Of a stretch of 64,000 nucleotides of DNA, positions 24,721 to 37,524 are shown piece after piece. Made by a program: the position numbers and the translations under genes. The stretch covers positions 1,578,256 through 1,642,255 of the forward strand of contig JXTB01000027.1 in assembly GCA_002914805.1 (NCBI GenBank), read 5' to 3'. The stretch comes from Parasponia andersonii (Eukaryota; Streptophyta; Magnoliopsida; Rosales; Cannabaceae). The notes beneath the pieces were generated by a model that had not been told where the DNA came from, searched no databases, and saw nothing but the letters and a program-made list of their open reading frames with translations. The stretch's first letter is position 1, and each line of letters opens with the position of its first letter.

Positions 24721-25569
24721 GACGCCCCGATAATCGACATTCCGATAAATTAAGAGATTGCCCAACCTCAAGTATTTGGAGCCACAGCAGTGGATGCCTT
24801 CTGAGTAGGACGACCACCATATTACCTGGGAGAATCTACACCTGAAGTGTTAGGGAATTGGTTTCATGAAATGGAACAATTTTTATGTGCGTGTCATATC
24901 TAGGAGTACGAGTGGACCACTATTGCAGTCATACAACTGCGAAATAATGCTCGAGCATGGTGGAAAATATCGGGATATATTGCAGACAATATGAGTTGGA
25001 AAAAATGCTGCAGATTAATCATAGAACACTTTTTACAAATAGAATACCATAACAATTCAATAGAGATCCCGACAATTGAGACGCAATTACAAGAACAAGC
25101 TTTTGACGTTGTGAGAAACAGATGTGAATTCTAACCAGGCAAATCTATGGAAGAATATAACATTCATTTTTCTGAGGAAATTGTTCACCTATTCCCTCCG
25201 AGATAGCCGAATAGTATTCTGCTTATGATGTATTAGAATGAAATCCCAACTCATATCTAAAAACGTATGCGGAACCTACTTATTGATATGAATGTTGAAT
25301 GCATTAGTTCAAAGGCAATTCATACAGAAGAGGACTATCAAAGGGATATGAAATAGAGTATAGCTAAAGGATGATCTCGCAGGAATACCACAAGAATACC
25401 TTTCCAGTAAGAAGACCTAGAAGAAGAGCAAAGAAGGGTGCAACCACGAATAGATGCAGAGAGAACCATGCCTATCGGACAAGGATGCACCAATGACAAT
25501 GAGGAAGACTCTGAAGAAGATCTAGAGGAAAACCTTAGCGAACCTTTAAATACTAATATGAGAGATTAA
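24721..25569 (+). pseudogene. First gag-like region of the Tekay-like element
   Basis: With stops ignored, 24830-25200 reads PYYLGESTPEVLGNWFHEME, then LRNNARAWWKISGY and PGKSMEEYNIHFSEEIVHLF. This is the LxxWFxxME ... L(R/K)xxAxxWW ... F core pattern of the retrotransposon gag domain. It ends with a short acidic tail (EEDSEEDLEEN) and a stop near 25569. It is separate from the standard Tekay-type gag that follows. It may be an extra ORF of this family, or gag from another element captured before or after insertion. Confidence 0.6.
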
Positions 25570-25739
25570 GTATAGAGTAGACTAGAAATGTTTATATGTT
25601 CTTATCTTGTATTTTAATTAACGAAATAATATAATTATGAAATAGAGTATGCCTTATTATTAATTTATCCCTTTTTGCATAATCGAAGTTGAGATAACTA
25701 ATAATACCCTGAATTAATAGGAATTAACTAAAAACAAAA

Positions 25740-26560
25740 AAATAGCAAGAGGAAGGGGAATACCACGAGTCAGTCTAATAAATACACCTAAAATGCCCGA
25801 CCTAAGTAATCTTGTAGCTAACTTGTAACAATGACTCTAAGCTCAAGAAGAGGAAATGAGAAACCTTTATGAGCAGCTAAGGCAACAACGCTAAGGGAAT
25901 ATTGAACCTCAAGTGAAAGATAAAGAACCACTACTTCAAGAGGAAAAACCAGCACTACAACCAGAACCTGTAATACCTTATCGACGTATAGAACGCCAAG
26001 AACCACTTTATGAACGCTTTAGAAAAATGCGCCCTACTGAGTTTAAAGGATCGACGGATCCTTTGGTGGCCGAAGAATAGTTGTCGTCAATCCAAATCAT
26101 GCTAGATTTTATAAACCTTAATGACCATGAAAATGTGTTATGTGTGTCCTATGTTATGAAGAAAGATGCATGACATTAGTGAGAAATAATCAAAATGAGA
26201 AGAAATGTTAGAGAAATATCGTGGAATGACTTCATCCATGAATTCAACTAGAAATACTACAATCGTATGGCAATGTGGGCACAACAAAATGAATTCATTA
26301 ACATCAAACAAGGGAATATGACAGTCACCGAGCCCGTATGAAAGCTCGACCAGCTTACAAGACTGTATCCCTATTTGGTACCTATAGAAGAGGAACGAGT
26401 AAGGAAGATGCTCGAAATATTTTACTTTAAATTAGCAGTTATCATTGATAGTAGCGACATCCCACTAACTACAGTTGCAGAATGTGTAGGAAGGGCACTT
26501 AGAGCAGAATATCTTCTTGCCCAAGCCAAGGAAGAATGACTAAAATATTTCAAATCAAAG
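25740..26560 (+). pseudogene. Main gag capsid region of the Tekay-like element
   Basis: Reads through stops as a typical chromovirus gag: ERFRKMRPTEFKGSTDPLVA (about 26010), then IQIMLDFINL, KKDAWHWWEI, FIHEFN, RMAMWAQQNEFINIKQGNMT and LTTVAECVGRALRAEYLLAQ. Several in-frame stops are present, including one in place of the usual Trp after VAEE. Structural protein of the virus-like particle in active relatives. Confidence 0.8.
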
Positions 26561-26739
26561 AAGAATCAATACAGACAAGCTAAACTGAATCAGAACAACA
26601 ACCAAAGAGGATTTGGGACCTAGTCTAGCCATAATAAGAACCAGAACAACAACAATAACAACCGTAATAATTATAATGGAAAAAAGAGAATAAATAACTT
26701 TGGTGATCAAAGAAACCAAAAAAAGAGAGCCTCAACAGC

Positions 26740-26921
26740 AAAAGAAGGCCAAGGTAGAATTTCTACCATATCCTAAGTATGGGAAGAAACACCCTAGGGA
26801 ATGTCGCTTTGGCTCAAACATTTACTACCTCTATGGCAAAGAAGGTCATTATACCAAGAACTGCTACAGTAAATATAATCAAGCTAACCAACCAACCACG
26901 TCTAAGCCACAAGGACCTTAA
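26740..26921 (+). pseudogene. Degenerate gag zinc-knuckle segment
   Basis: Reads PKYGKKHPRECRFGSN then YYLYGKEGHYTKNC. The CCHC frame (C-x2-C-x4-H-x4-C) is recognisable, but both first cysteines have become tyrosine, so metal binding would be lost. Confidence 0.7.
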
Positions 26922-26999
26922 ATTCACAATATGTAGATCAAACTTGAAGGACCCCAGATTGGTTAAAAAAGATTAGAAGCATTTCCAGAAACCACTACC

Positions 27000-27420
27000 C
27001 AAGTTTATGCCTTCACGAGAGAGGATATAGATGCGGGAACCTCTAATGTGGTCACAAGTCAGTTGTCTATTGCCACTCAAAATACATATGTCTTGTTTGA
27101 TTCTGGTGCTATACATTGTTTTATATAACATGTGTTTGCCAAAAGAATAGCTTGGAATAATGATATATTGAATAGAACTTTAAATGTAGCTCTACCTTCA
27201 GGAGAAACTTTGATAACGACTTATTAGATAAAACATGTTCCCATAATGATAGCTGCTAGAGAAGTGTATGCTAACCTAGTCATCCTAGAAATGATTGATT
27301 ATGATGTCATTCTAGGAATGGACTTCTTGGGAAGTATAATACTAACATTAAATGTTGAAGTTGAAAGATCACGTTTAAACCTCTAGGAGAAGAAAAGTTC
27401 ACTTATAATGGAGATACTAA
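27000..27420 (+). pseudogene. Aspartic protease domain of the Tekay-like element
   Basis: VLFDSGAIHCFI at about 27090-27125 holds the DSG(A) catalytic motif. VILGMDFLG at about 27310-27330 is the usual downstream hydrophobic motif. In-frame stops follow FI and TTY. Confidence 0.75.
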
Positions 27421-27430
27421 GAAGCAACCT

Positions 27431-28340
27431 TGAGTGATGATCTCAGCAATGCAAACAAGGAGAATGTTAAGCAACGGGTGTCTAGGATATCTAGCTAATA
27501 TTCTACATAAGAGTAAAGAAGAAAAGAAGAGGCCAAAAGATGTAATCATCGTCAAAAAGTATATTGACGTGTTTCCTGATGATCTGCCAATACTACCGTT
27601 GGAGCGAGAAATTTCCTTTGAGATCGAATTACTACTCGGTACTGCCACTATTTCCAAAGCACTTTATAAAATGGCACTTATTGAGCTTAAGGAGCTACAA
27701 ACCCAAGTTTAAGAGTTGTTAGACAAGAGTTTCATCTGACCAAGCCACTCATCATAGGGTACACCTGTGCCATTTGTGAAGAAGAAGGATGAAAAATTCA
27801 GAATGTGCATCGACTATAGAGAATTAAATAAGGTGACCATAAAAAATAAATATCCTTTGCCAAGGATAGATGACTTGTTCGATAAACTAAAATGAGCTGT
27901 AGCTTTCTCAAAGATCGATTTGCGATCGAGCTATCATCAATTAAGAATTAAAGAAAGTGATATTTTGAAGTCTGCCTTCCCAATGCGATATGGGTATTAT
28001 GAGTTCTTAGTGATACCTTTTAGGCTGAGCAATGCTTCTACAGTATTTATGGGCCTGTTGAATAGAGTGTTCAAAGAATACTTGGACAAATTTGTCATAG
28101 TCTTTATTGATGACATCTTGATTTAATCAAGGTCTTAACAGGAACATGAACAATATCTCAAACTCATATTATAGAAGTTAAGGGAACACCTCCTCTATGT
28201 TAAATTCTCCAAGTGCGAATTCTGGCTCGACCGAGTCCATTTTTTAGGATATATGGTTATAGATTCTTCTAAGATAAAGGTAGTGAACAATTAGCTAGCA
28301 CCCAAAACTATGATTGAAGTGAGGAGCTTTTAGGGATTAG
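27431..28340 (+). pseudogene. Reverse transcriptase domain of the Tekay-like element
   Basis: Visible blocks are [75 protein letters not shown] and the active-site FIDDILI at about 28103-28123. At least four in-frame stops (for example after TQV, after FI, after LK and after ILI) break it. The catalytic Asp pair itself is retained. Confidence 0.85.
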
Positions 28341-28439
28341 CCGACTATTACCGAAGATTTATAGAAGGATTTTCAAAACTCGCTGCACCCCTTACGACCC
28401 TTACAAAAAAAGGGAAGAAATACGAGTGGACAAAGAAGT

Positions 28440-28870
28440 GTGAAGAAAGCTTCCAAGCGTTGAAAAATAGGCTTACCAGTGCATCTATGCTTACCATCCC
28501 CTCAAACGAAGGACAGTTCGATATTTATAGTGATGCATCAACGTTAGGGCTAGGAGCAGTACTAATACAAAATGAAATGGTTGTGACATATGGTTCTCGA
28601 CAACTAAAGGAGTACGAGAAAAACTACTCAACTCATAACCTAGAACTTGCTGCTGTAGTATTCGCTCTCAAACTTTAGTGACATTACTTATACAAAACTC
28701 AATATCGAATTTACCTTGACCATAAAAGCCTAAAGTACATATTTACTCAGAAAGAGTTGAACATAAGGTAGCGTAGATGGCTTGAGTTAGTGAAGGATTA
28801 TGATTGTGAAATCTTGTACCACCCAGGTAAGGCAAATAAAGTTGCAAATGCACTAAGTAGAAAAATGACT
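28440..28870 (+). pseudogene. RNase H domain of the Tekay-like element
   Basis: CEESFQALK leads to [56 protein letters not shown] and [16 protein letters not shown]. The catalytic Asp/Glu/Asp positions (SDAS, HNLELA, YLDHKS) are present, but stops lie after LKL and after NIR. Confidence 0.82.
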
Positions 28871-28993
28871 TCAACTCTGATGTCAATAAAAACTTTACTT
28901 AAGCCCTTACAAGAAAATATAAACAACGTCGGTTTAGAGTTAATAATAGGTTAATTGTCTATATTAACTCTGAAACCAAATATTTTTTAGAAC

Positions 28994-29760
28994 ATGAAGG
29001 AAACCCAAGAGCTCGATCCTATCTTAGTACGAATTAAGGAAGACATTGCAAAAGGAAAATCAACCGAGTTCAGTCTCTCTTCTGATGGAATTCTCAAACT
29101 CAATGATAGATTATACATACCTAATGGTGTCAAAATGAAGAATCAGATCCTTTTTAAGGCATACGAGACCCCTTATTCTGTCCATCCTGGTGCGACAAAG
29201 ATGTATAAGGGCCTAAAAGAACATTTTTGGTGGAATGGAATGAAAACCAATGTTGCTAAGTACGTACAAAGGTGCTTGACATGTCAAAAAATCAAAGCTA
29301 AACATAAGTGGCCTACTGAAGAATTGCAACCAATGGAAATTCTAGAGTGGAAATGGGAGAAAGTTGCTATGGATTTTGTGATTAGATTACTAAGAAAACC
29401 AGAAGGATACGATGCAAAATGGGTGATTGTGGATCGACTAACTAAATTAGCACACGTTCTACCAATGAAAATCATTTACTCATTGGAAAAGTTAGCTGAA
29501 TTATACATAACTGAGATAGTCAGACTACATAGAATACCACAAAATATCAATTTTGATCGCGACAGTCGATTCATCTCTACTTTTTGGAGAAAAGTCCAAT
29601 AAGCATCAGATACAAAACTAAATTTTAGCATGGCTTTCCATCCTCAAACTGATGGGTAGTTAGAATGAATCATCCAAACTTTGGAGGATATATTTAGGGC
29701 ATGCGTCATGGACTTTAAAGAAGCATGGAATAAGAAACTTCCATTGATAGAGTTCTCCTA
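28994..29760 (+). pseudogene. Integrase of the Tekay-like element
   Basis: An open stretch of 202 codons starts at 28994. It contains the H-H-C-C zinc site (YSVHPGATKMYKGLKEHFWW and RCLTCQK) and the core with VAMDFV and INFDRDSRF as the two catalytic Asp positions. FHPQTDG and the downstream Glu follow after a stop at 29600. It is the longest open frame left in the element. Confidence 0.85.
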
Positions 29761-30033
29761 CAATAAATGCTACCAGCCTTTATCAGGGTAGCACCTTATG
29801 AAGCACTTTATAGGAGAAGATACAGATCTCCAATCCATTAGTTTAAACTTGGAGAGAAATATTTAGAAACCACTGATTTTATAAAGGAAACCACTGAAGC
29901 TGTACAAAAAATCATGAAAAGAATGGAAACTGCTCCGAGTAGATAGAAAAGCTATACAGACAAGCGGAGAACTCCATTAGAATTTCAAGTCAGAGACACA
30001 GTTTTTCTCAAAATATTACCAATAAAGGGAGTA

Positions 30034-30420
30034 ATGCGGTTTGAAAAGAGAGGAAAATTGAGTCCAAGATACATCAGACCATTCGAAATTTTAGAACGCA
30101 TTGGCAAAGTAGCCTATAAGTTGGCTTTACCAATTGAACTAGCATCAATGCATAACGTGTTCCACATGTCCATGATGAAGAAATACATCTCAGGCCCATC
30201 ACATATTTTGAAGCATAAACCTGTTGAAGTTCATGAGGACTTGACATACGAGGAGAAATCGGTGATGATTTTGGCTCGTGAAAAAAAGACTCTTAGAAAC
30301 AAGACCATACCTTTTGTTAAGGTATTATGGTGAAACCACAAGATCGAAGAGGCGGCCTTGGGAACAAGAAGAAGAGATGAAAGAAAAGTACCTAGAATTA
30401 TTCTAATTTTTGAGAACGAA
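30034..30420 (+). pseudogene. Integrase C terminus with chromodomain
   Basis: Starts with MRFEKRGKLSPRYIRPFEIL, the GPY/F-type region common to chromoviruses. HNVFHMSMMKKYISGPSHIL follows, then EDLTYEEKSVMILAREKKTL and a KVLW-stop-NHK block that matches a group II chromodomain, placing the element near Tekay/Del. One stop falls after KVLW. Chromodomains steer integration toward heterochromatin in active relatives. Confidence 0.82.
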
Positions 30421-30440
30421 ATTTTATAAGTAAAGGAGAT

Positions 30441-33400
30441 TGTAATTACATAGGAATCCCTAGACTTATAACTTTTGTAGAATTATTATTAATAGACTTA
30501 GTGTTGAATTTTAATAAACTTATGTCCGCAAATCCTTGAAATTATATGTATAGTATTATTTTAATGTTAAATTTTATTATGTGAAAAAACTATAGTTATT
30601 CCTTGTTTTAACTTAGAAATTATAAGTTAGTTTTCCTTAATAATAAATTAATTCTACAAAGATTACATTATGTACATCAATATAATTTTGTTAAGAATGT
30701 GACATGTTTCTGTCACATTAAAAAATTGTTACATTTTATAGCATAAAGTTAATGGTTGTACCAAAATAGTACCGTACCATAATTTGAATAGCTAGAATTT
30801 AAGTATATAAAGAATTAAGTAGAAAAATCAATCTAAGAGTAGAAAATAAGTTGTAAAAAAAAAAAAAGAGTAGTAAAGTTTTATCTTAGGGAGGTAATAA
30901 CTTTAAATTAGTGGAATAGAAAAGGAAAGGGATAAAGTTAGTGGGTAATTCTAAAAAAGAAAAATATAGACAAAATTAATTGGTAGCTTTTGTCTCTAAA
31001 ATAATTCCAAAGGTAGAAAAATGAAAATGATAATGGAAATATTTTTTATAAATTAGTGGCCATAATTCAAAGTGGAAGATAGAGACAAAACTAATTAGTA
31101 GCATTTGTCTCCAAAATAATTCAAAAGGTATGAAAAGATTAATATAATGGAGACTTTCTTTGGGAGCTAGTGATATTAGATTCCAAATAATTGAAAAGGA
31201 CGAAAGGTTACATACAAAAGTAGTCAATGAGTGAAAAATAAAGTAAAAGATAAGGTAATGGAGTAGTAAAAGAAGATATATTGACAAAATTAGTAATAAT
31301 GATGCTTGGATTATTAGATGAAATGTGAAAGTGTGTATTATTGGATATCTCCTATGGATGACCTATAAATAGATCCTCTATTTGGAAATTGCAAATCCAT
31401 TCTTAACCTTCCAATTACTTAGCCAAAACTATCTTTATTTTTCTAATAATCCTTTCTAAAAAAAACTCTTTCTACCTCACTTTCTTTTAAAATCCACAAG
31501 AACGATAACATTTTACCCATCGACTCTAGAAATTAAGAAACGAGAGCACCTAGTATTGTAGTAGAGACGTAAAAAAGAAGATTCAAGGTTGGATGGTAAA
31601 TATTCCCTCACCTTGCTTGTTATGTGTTTAAATAGATTCTATAAAAGAATAAATGGGTAATAACATATTTGATCTACTTTAGATGTTATATAATTTATAT
31701 TATGTTTAGACTTATTTTGTTGATTTTTTAAGCCTCTAAATAATAATAAAAGTTAAATAATAATAATAATAATAATAGTAAAATCAAAATGGCTAAACAT
31801 AAAAGTGGAAGATTTTTAAGTGTAAGACCCTAAAATAAAATATGCATAAAAATGAATCAAGTTTAATGATTTAGACTTAGATCCATAAGAGTAAATTTTT
31901 ACCTATTAAAAATACTTTCCAAAAATTAAAAATATTTGCTCAAAATTTGAAAGGACTAAAATGCAAAAACTTTGAGTATTTGGATCAAAAGTGTAATTTT
32001 GACCAAATATGAGTTGAATATGTGAGAAAATTATTTTAGGCAGTTTTAAGACTATATTAAAGTATAAAAGTAAATAAAGAAAGAATTTTTAGCAAAAAAA
32101 TAAGCTACAACTCAATATTTACTATTGGAGCGCATAAATGTTAGAAATTTTAAAATTATAGGCAAAAATATAAATTATAAAACTTGATATTTTGGGTTGG
32201 AAATTCGGTATAAGAATAAATAGAAAATTTTATTTTAGATCTCTAATTGGGATAAGAAAATATTTATTTAAATTTAAGACATGAAATCAATTATAGGAAA
32301 TAAATAATGTATGTCTGTAATTTTATTTAGCTTAAGTGTAGTTAGGGACCTAAAAAATGTGATCTATGCCTAATAATATTTAGCCCAAGGATGATTTTAG
32401 ATTTTAAATCTGTATAGCTATTAGTGTATTTGACTCACTTATCATATTATGACCCTTAATTACGAATAAAGATATTAATCAAGAATAATTCAAAGTATTT
32501 GATGAGAAGAAATATAACTAAGGAAATTTAACTGATTTAGGATGATATTAATCAAATTAACATTCAAATTATTGATAGATTAAAAAGATCACCATGATAA
32601 AGGTTTAGAAAAATTAAATCTCATCCATTTAAGTTGAAATTATAAATTAGTCAATGAATACAACATGACATTATTTCTCAAATGTGAAGTTTTATGTTTG
32701 ATCAAGACTGAGTCTTAATTGTTCTAAGCCCTATAAGTAATTAAAAGTTTTAAAAAAGAATATAAGTCCACTTTAAATTAGTCTAACAAATAAAGTATAC
32801 ATACGTCAGGGCAAAACGTCGACCGAGATGTACTTAATTAACAAGTGGAACGAGGTAAGTACAATTTCACCTATAGCATAGATGGTTTGAAAATATTCAT
32901 GTTTGCAGTATGATATGTTTGAAATCATTTCATATGTTAACTTGCCTTCATTTTATTATTGTATTGTTTATGTATAATGTATGCTTCTAAAAATACAATT
33001 CTTATACTATAAAAATGATGTATGCTTACTTTACAATGTTATCATGTAAAAATACTCAGCATACTTCAACAAAGAAAATGCCATTATGGTGGAATATAAG
33101 TTTGGGTTTATTGTTGAAGCGTACGCATTCATATTAAGAAAAGACTAAATAAGATATAGAATTTAAAGGTGTCATACTAATCTCCACTAGGTGAGGACAT
33201 CCGAGGGATAATTAGATTGACCTCCCATAAGCGAGGATCCCAAAGAAAAATATGTTAAGATTATGACCGTGGGTATTTCAGTTGGTTCGCTCCCCTGGTT
33301 TCTTATTCGGTACTGCACACTTGGTACGCACACCAGAGTCTATAAGAAAAATAAAAGACTTTGTGATAAAGAATAAGATAAAATCAGGATATAATATCTT

Positions 33401-34206
33401 ATAATAAGGCATAAGGTAATGATTTTATAAAATAGCATAGTCAGATTTTCATAAAAGTTTGTTTATTTATAAGTAAAATATTTTGTGAGAATTACATTGT
33501 ACTTGATGAGCGAAAACTTATATTTTTTGAGTATCTATACTATAGGTACTAAAAGAAAGAAACCTCTGATTTAATTGATGGATTAGCTGGAATTAAGGCG
33601 AGGATGAATGCGAGGCACGAGCAATGGAATACCGCCATTAAAATTACTTCTGCATATGTTCTTATTATGAGACAAATAATTTCAATTATATAAGTTTGAT
33701 ATTATTTGAAAACATACTTATAACTTAGCATTTTATTTCGCAATGTATGGTTTTATTAAATTGAACTTGAAAATGTATTTCAATTGGATAGAATTTAAAC
33801 AAATATTTTTCAAATGATCTAAAAGATAAAATATTTTGATTTAAATAAATGCAAAACACAATGGGTTTTGTCAAAAAGACCGAAACTGTTTAAGGAGAGC
33901 TTAGGACTTAAGTGTTCCGTATATGACCCATCTCCTTACCTGGGATCCCTTTATGGTTACGCATTATTTAAATCACCCTAATAAAAAGTTTATAAACAAA
34001 TTTAAATAAAGGTTACTAAGCCATCGAGAAGCGTTTTACTTGTTTTCAAAATGTAAGTAAATGGTTAGTTATGAATATAAATCTTTTAAAAAGAAATAAA
34101 AGTATAAAAAAAAATTTCTTATGAATTTTAGCGTCTAAATTTTTCTTTTTAAATAAATAAGCTAAGAATGTAAGTAGCTAACGGTCCGAAAAATCGGGTC
34201 ATTACA
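30441..34206 (+). repeat. Complete 3' LTR of the Tekay-like element, 3766 bp
   Basis: Starts TGTAATTACATAGGAATCCC and ends GGGTCATTACA, the full TG...CA. It is almost the same length as the solo LTR at 17115-20881. A likely promoter TATA lies in the CCTATAAATAGATC block near 31360-31372, which is conserved in the solo copy (about 18036-18050). Confidence 0.88.
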
Positions 34207-34560
34207 GGTTATAACTACTAGTTTTAGCTTTTAAAAAGCAGTGAATGAAAAAATCGGGAGTATGGGACATTTGTCAAGTTTCTGCTTTGGTAAGCAGATT
34301 TTAAAAGTTGTTGTATAACCATAAATTTAAGTAGAATTTGAAAAATATAGTAATGATTGCTTTTCAAGACTAATCTGTGTCCATAATACAAATTGTTTAG
34401 AAAATCACTTTATAGTATACATAATTTATAGTTTATCAAACATTTAGATATTGTTTTTAAACAATACAAAAATTTATAGATTAAATTTACCAAACACCTA
34501 GATCTTTTTTCTTACAGCAGGACTACAACACAATACAACAATACCAAACTGATCCTTAAG
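34207..34560. mobile_element. Possible hAT-type MITE, one end missing
   Basis: Contains TTTTAGCTTTTAAAAAGCAG near the left, CTGCTTTGGTAAGCAG inside and CAATACCAAACTGATCCTTAAG at the right. These are typical motifs of a common plant hAT MITE whose ends read AAGGxxCAGTTTGGTATTG. The matching left terminus is absent because the Tekay-like 3' LTR starts the junction at 34207. Confidence 0.4.
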
Positions 34561-35486
34561 CAGTTGATTGTGATGCTTCTGCATTAAATTTGGAGAGGCT
34601 CAACAATTTTTTCTTCTTTTTTCTTTTCTTAAATTAATGGTTTCTGCACCTCTTTAGTTTTATATTGTAAATCATCCGTGCCTAGAAATATTTTGCAATA
34701 ATTATACTTTTAAAAATTTTATATTTTGTTTCATATTTCAAGCAAAAAAAAATCAGTTATATATACGTGTATGATAGAGAGAGATATCACTGACAAATCA
34801 TTTACAAAATAATATTAGTTCACCGGTTACAATCTCTCACTTGCTTTTCCAAACAAAGAGAAAAAAAAAAGAACAAAATTATTTATCTAATTTTGCTCTA
34901 CCTAATAATATTGTTGTTAGCTTTAAATTTTAATATAATAAGACACTAAACAAATTAAGAATAGAGAAACAAGATTAAATTTCACTCTAGACTTATTCGA
35001 TAAAGATTTTTTTGATAGTAAAAAAAGAGGAAAGAGGCGACTATAGTGGTATCTCTCCTTAGGCATGACCATAAGTGCTTCCAATCCCACTAATGAGAAT
35101 ATTCGCTGAGAGTTTTTGTGATGGTCTTACCTCATTGGACGATAGAGTATGTCATTTTAGTCCCACTAAATGTAGTTGCTAGCAAGGCATATTTATGGTG
35201 TAGGTATGGGTACTCTACATCACATCTTGGGCTAAGAAAAAATAAACATTCATATTTAAAACTCTCGAATAAGCTACTCAGGATTCGAACATATAACTTC
35301 TACCTCTACTACCATCAAACTACCCCACTCAGTAGTAAAGTTCATGTTATTTGTTATAAGAAGTAAAGTAGATGTTGGAAAGTTTCTCAAATAGTATTTT
35401 CTTAAATTAAAATTACATAAACCATATAAATTTCGAGTTTTTATTCTTTCTATTTTCTTGGAAGAAAAAAAAAAGGAAAAAAACTC
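34561..35486. other. Spacer between gypsy and copia elements
   Basis: AT-rich, no gene. A segment at about 35030-35345 with GGATTCGAACATATAACTTC resembles a common plant non-coding repeat. It was considered as a tRNA and not accepted. Confidence 0.4.
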
Positions 35487-36560
35487 TATCCGTAACTCAG
35501 TGTGTTTTATCTATGAGAGTACAACTTTTCTTTTGTTTGATCTAAGTTTTATTGTTTCATTATCAAATCAGTTGTCTTTTATGTTTAGATATGAACTAGC
35601 ACGCACACATAGTATTTTGTCTTATGATTGCTAAGACATTTGTTAAGACTATTAATATGCATGTTTGCTCATTATTTAAACATCAATTGAGGGACGAGGG
35701 GATGTTTTCACATTGAACAATTTATTTATTATGTGTTCCTGTCTCGTCAATGTCTCAAAATGTTTTGTCAAGATAAAACCTTTAGATTTGAGTCTATAAA
35801 TTTTATGACTAAGTTTGTCTCATCAAGATCATTGAATGTTTTATCAAAATAACATCTTTATACGTTGTTCATTATTTGCATAGGATTGTTTAGACATTAC
35901 TTTTATAGCATGTCCTTGCTTTCTATTTTAGTCCCTTTGTACTTACCTATATAATTAAGAAGTTTCTTTCTGATGGGACTATGCCTTTCATAATGATTGC
36001 ATATCCAAAGAAAGGTTTATTTTTTTATTTTTTAGTTTTTATAGCATCTTGCTCTTTGAGCAAGAATTCTTAGAGTTTATGTGATTTTTAAATTTTACTT
36101 TAAGTTCATTTTGTTCATCTTTGGCTACTCGATCACCACTGTAGGGAGTTCTATGGTGGCTTAAATATAAGAGGGATCTTATGTAGCAGCTGAGATTAAA
36201 GGGAGTATGGCAACAACAAGTAAAGGGATTTTAGCGATTCACTTACGGGAGCTTGTGATTCACAAGTAATTCTCACGTAGGAAGTAGAAGTACAAACCGG
36301 CCGCAACTAGAAAGGAGTTCTAGAATTCATTGTATAAGGCCTTGGTTGTATTTCCATTTTGCTTCTAGTGATTATTGCTCTCTAGACTTGGTACCATGGA
36401 TGTGGACAATGTTTTAGTATTGTTGAACCATATAAAAATCTTGTGTCTCCTTTATATGCTCTACATTTGAGTTGCTAAAGTTGTGTAGATGCTATATTGG
36501 TTGAGTTCATAAATAAAACTAAGTCAAAAGATGGTAAACTTGATTAAAATCTACCCAACA
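35487..36560 (+). repeat. 5' LTR of the copia element, truncated at its start
   Basis: Collinear with the 3' LTR from its GTAACTCA-TGTTTTATCTATxAGAG block onward and ends CTACCCAACA. The first roughly 250 bp, present in the 3' LTR from 40237, are missing. Confidence 0.75.
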
Positions 36561-36932
36561 ATTCGTATCAGAGCAGGAACTAATTTATTTTAGTTAGATC
36601 TTGGTTATTTGTGTTGATTTTAAATATTTTACGTCTTTATTATATGATCTATATGGTTTTGATTCATGTCTTTACCTAATCTGCTCTATATGGTTTCATA
36701 TGATTTCTATTTAGTTTAGTTGAAAATTTGTGAGGTTTCGAGTTTGTCTGGTTGAGTTTTGTAGGAGTTTAATTCGTTATCTTCCAAGTATTTGTTCAAT
36801 TACCACAACGAGTATTTTGTGTGGAGGATATGCACACATACAATCCGAGTATACCAACTCCATTAACGAAAAAGGGAAAATGTTGAATGACAGATGAAGT
36901 GATAGTAATGATCATTTGGAAGATGAAAAATC

Positions 36933-37501
36933 ATGTCAAATGGACCACGAAAGCCACTCTGCAGCTTTGAACTCTGTAGTTTTAACCAATGTCTTGACAA
37001 TGTGTCTAATTATCTCGACACTGGAGCTGATAACGAGAAAAATTATACAGTCTGGCTGAAAAAGAGAACTTACTTCAATCAGTTCAGGATGAATTGCAGC
37101 AATCAAAGGAAATTATGAAAATACTCATAATACGAGCTGTAAAGTTGGATCAAGTCATGAGTCTTAGAAGGAATCCATCAGACAAAATAGGCTTGTGTAA
37201 TCAAGGTGATATAGCTCAGCTACAAAAGGGGATTCATAAGAAAAGCCCATATACTTTCAAGAAAATAGTACAGTTTGAAGTTGGTGAATGTTCAATGCGT
37301 TATCACAAGATAAATTCATTCATCCTTACATGCTATTTTTGTGGTGTTTCGGGTCACATTAAACCCAAGTGTCTCAAGTTAATAAAGTTGCTTAAAACGA
37401 GATCCAAAATAAACATGAATGTTAACTTAAACTTCAGTAAGAAAAAAAACAAGTCTGGGCTCCAAAGAGAGAAAAATGTCTTGTTGCACACACATCACTA
37501 G
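36933..37501 (+). pseudogene. Copia gag remnant with CCHC zinc knuckle
   Basis: Two overlapping frames. The second (37094-37501) contains CYFCGVSGHIKPKC near 37330-37372, a complete C-x2-C-x4-H-x4-C knuckle. The N-terminal gag part is short compared with intact SIRE-type elements. Confidence 0.7.
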
Positions 37502-37524
37502 TTGCTTATAATTCTGAAAACTGG

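Larger units (their letters stand above)
22499..34206 (+). mobile_element. Ty3/gypsy chromovirus, Tekay/Del-like, 5'-truncated and decayed
   Basis: Order is truncated 5' LTR, gag-like region, gag, zinc knuckle, protease, reverse transcriptase, RNase H, integrase, chromodomain and a full 3' LTR, the normal Ty3/gypsy order. A primer-binding site (TTGGTGTCAGAGCGAG, initiator-Met type) follows the 5' LTR at 24594-24609. A purine tract (AAGTAAAGGAGA) precedes the 3' LTR. Stops and frameshifts are spread over all domains, so it cannot move by itself. In one 138-bp stretch I counted about 16 differences between the two LTRs, so the insertion is old. The 5' truncation prevents finding a target duplication. 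Confidence 0.88.

Noticed and set aside
35030-35345. Possible tRNA (GGATTCGAACATATAAC segment)
   Set aside because: It has a T-loop-like GATTCGAA word, but I could not find matching acceptor, D and anticodon arms; it looks like a common plant repeat.
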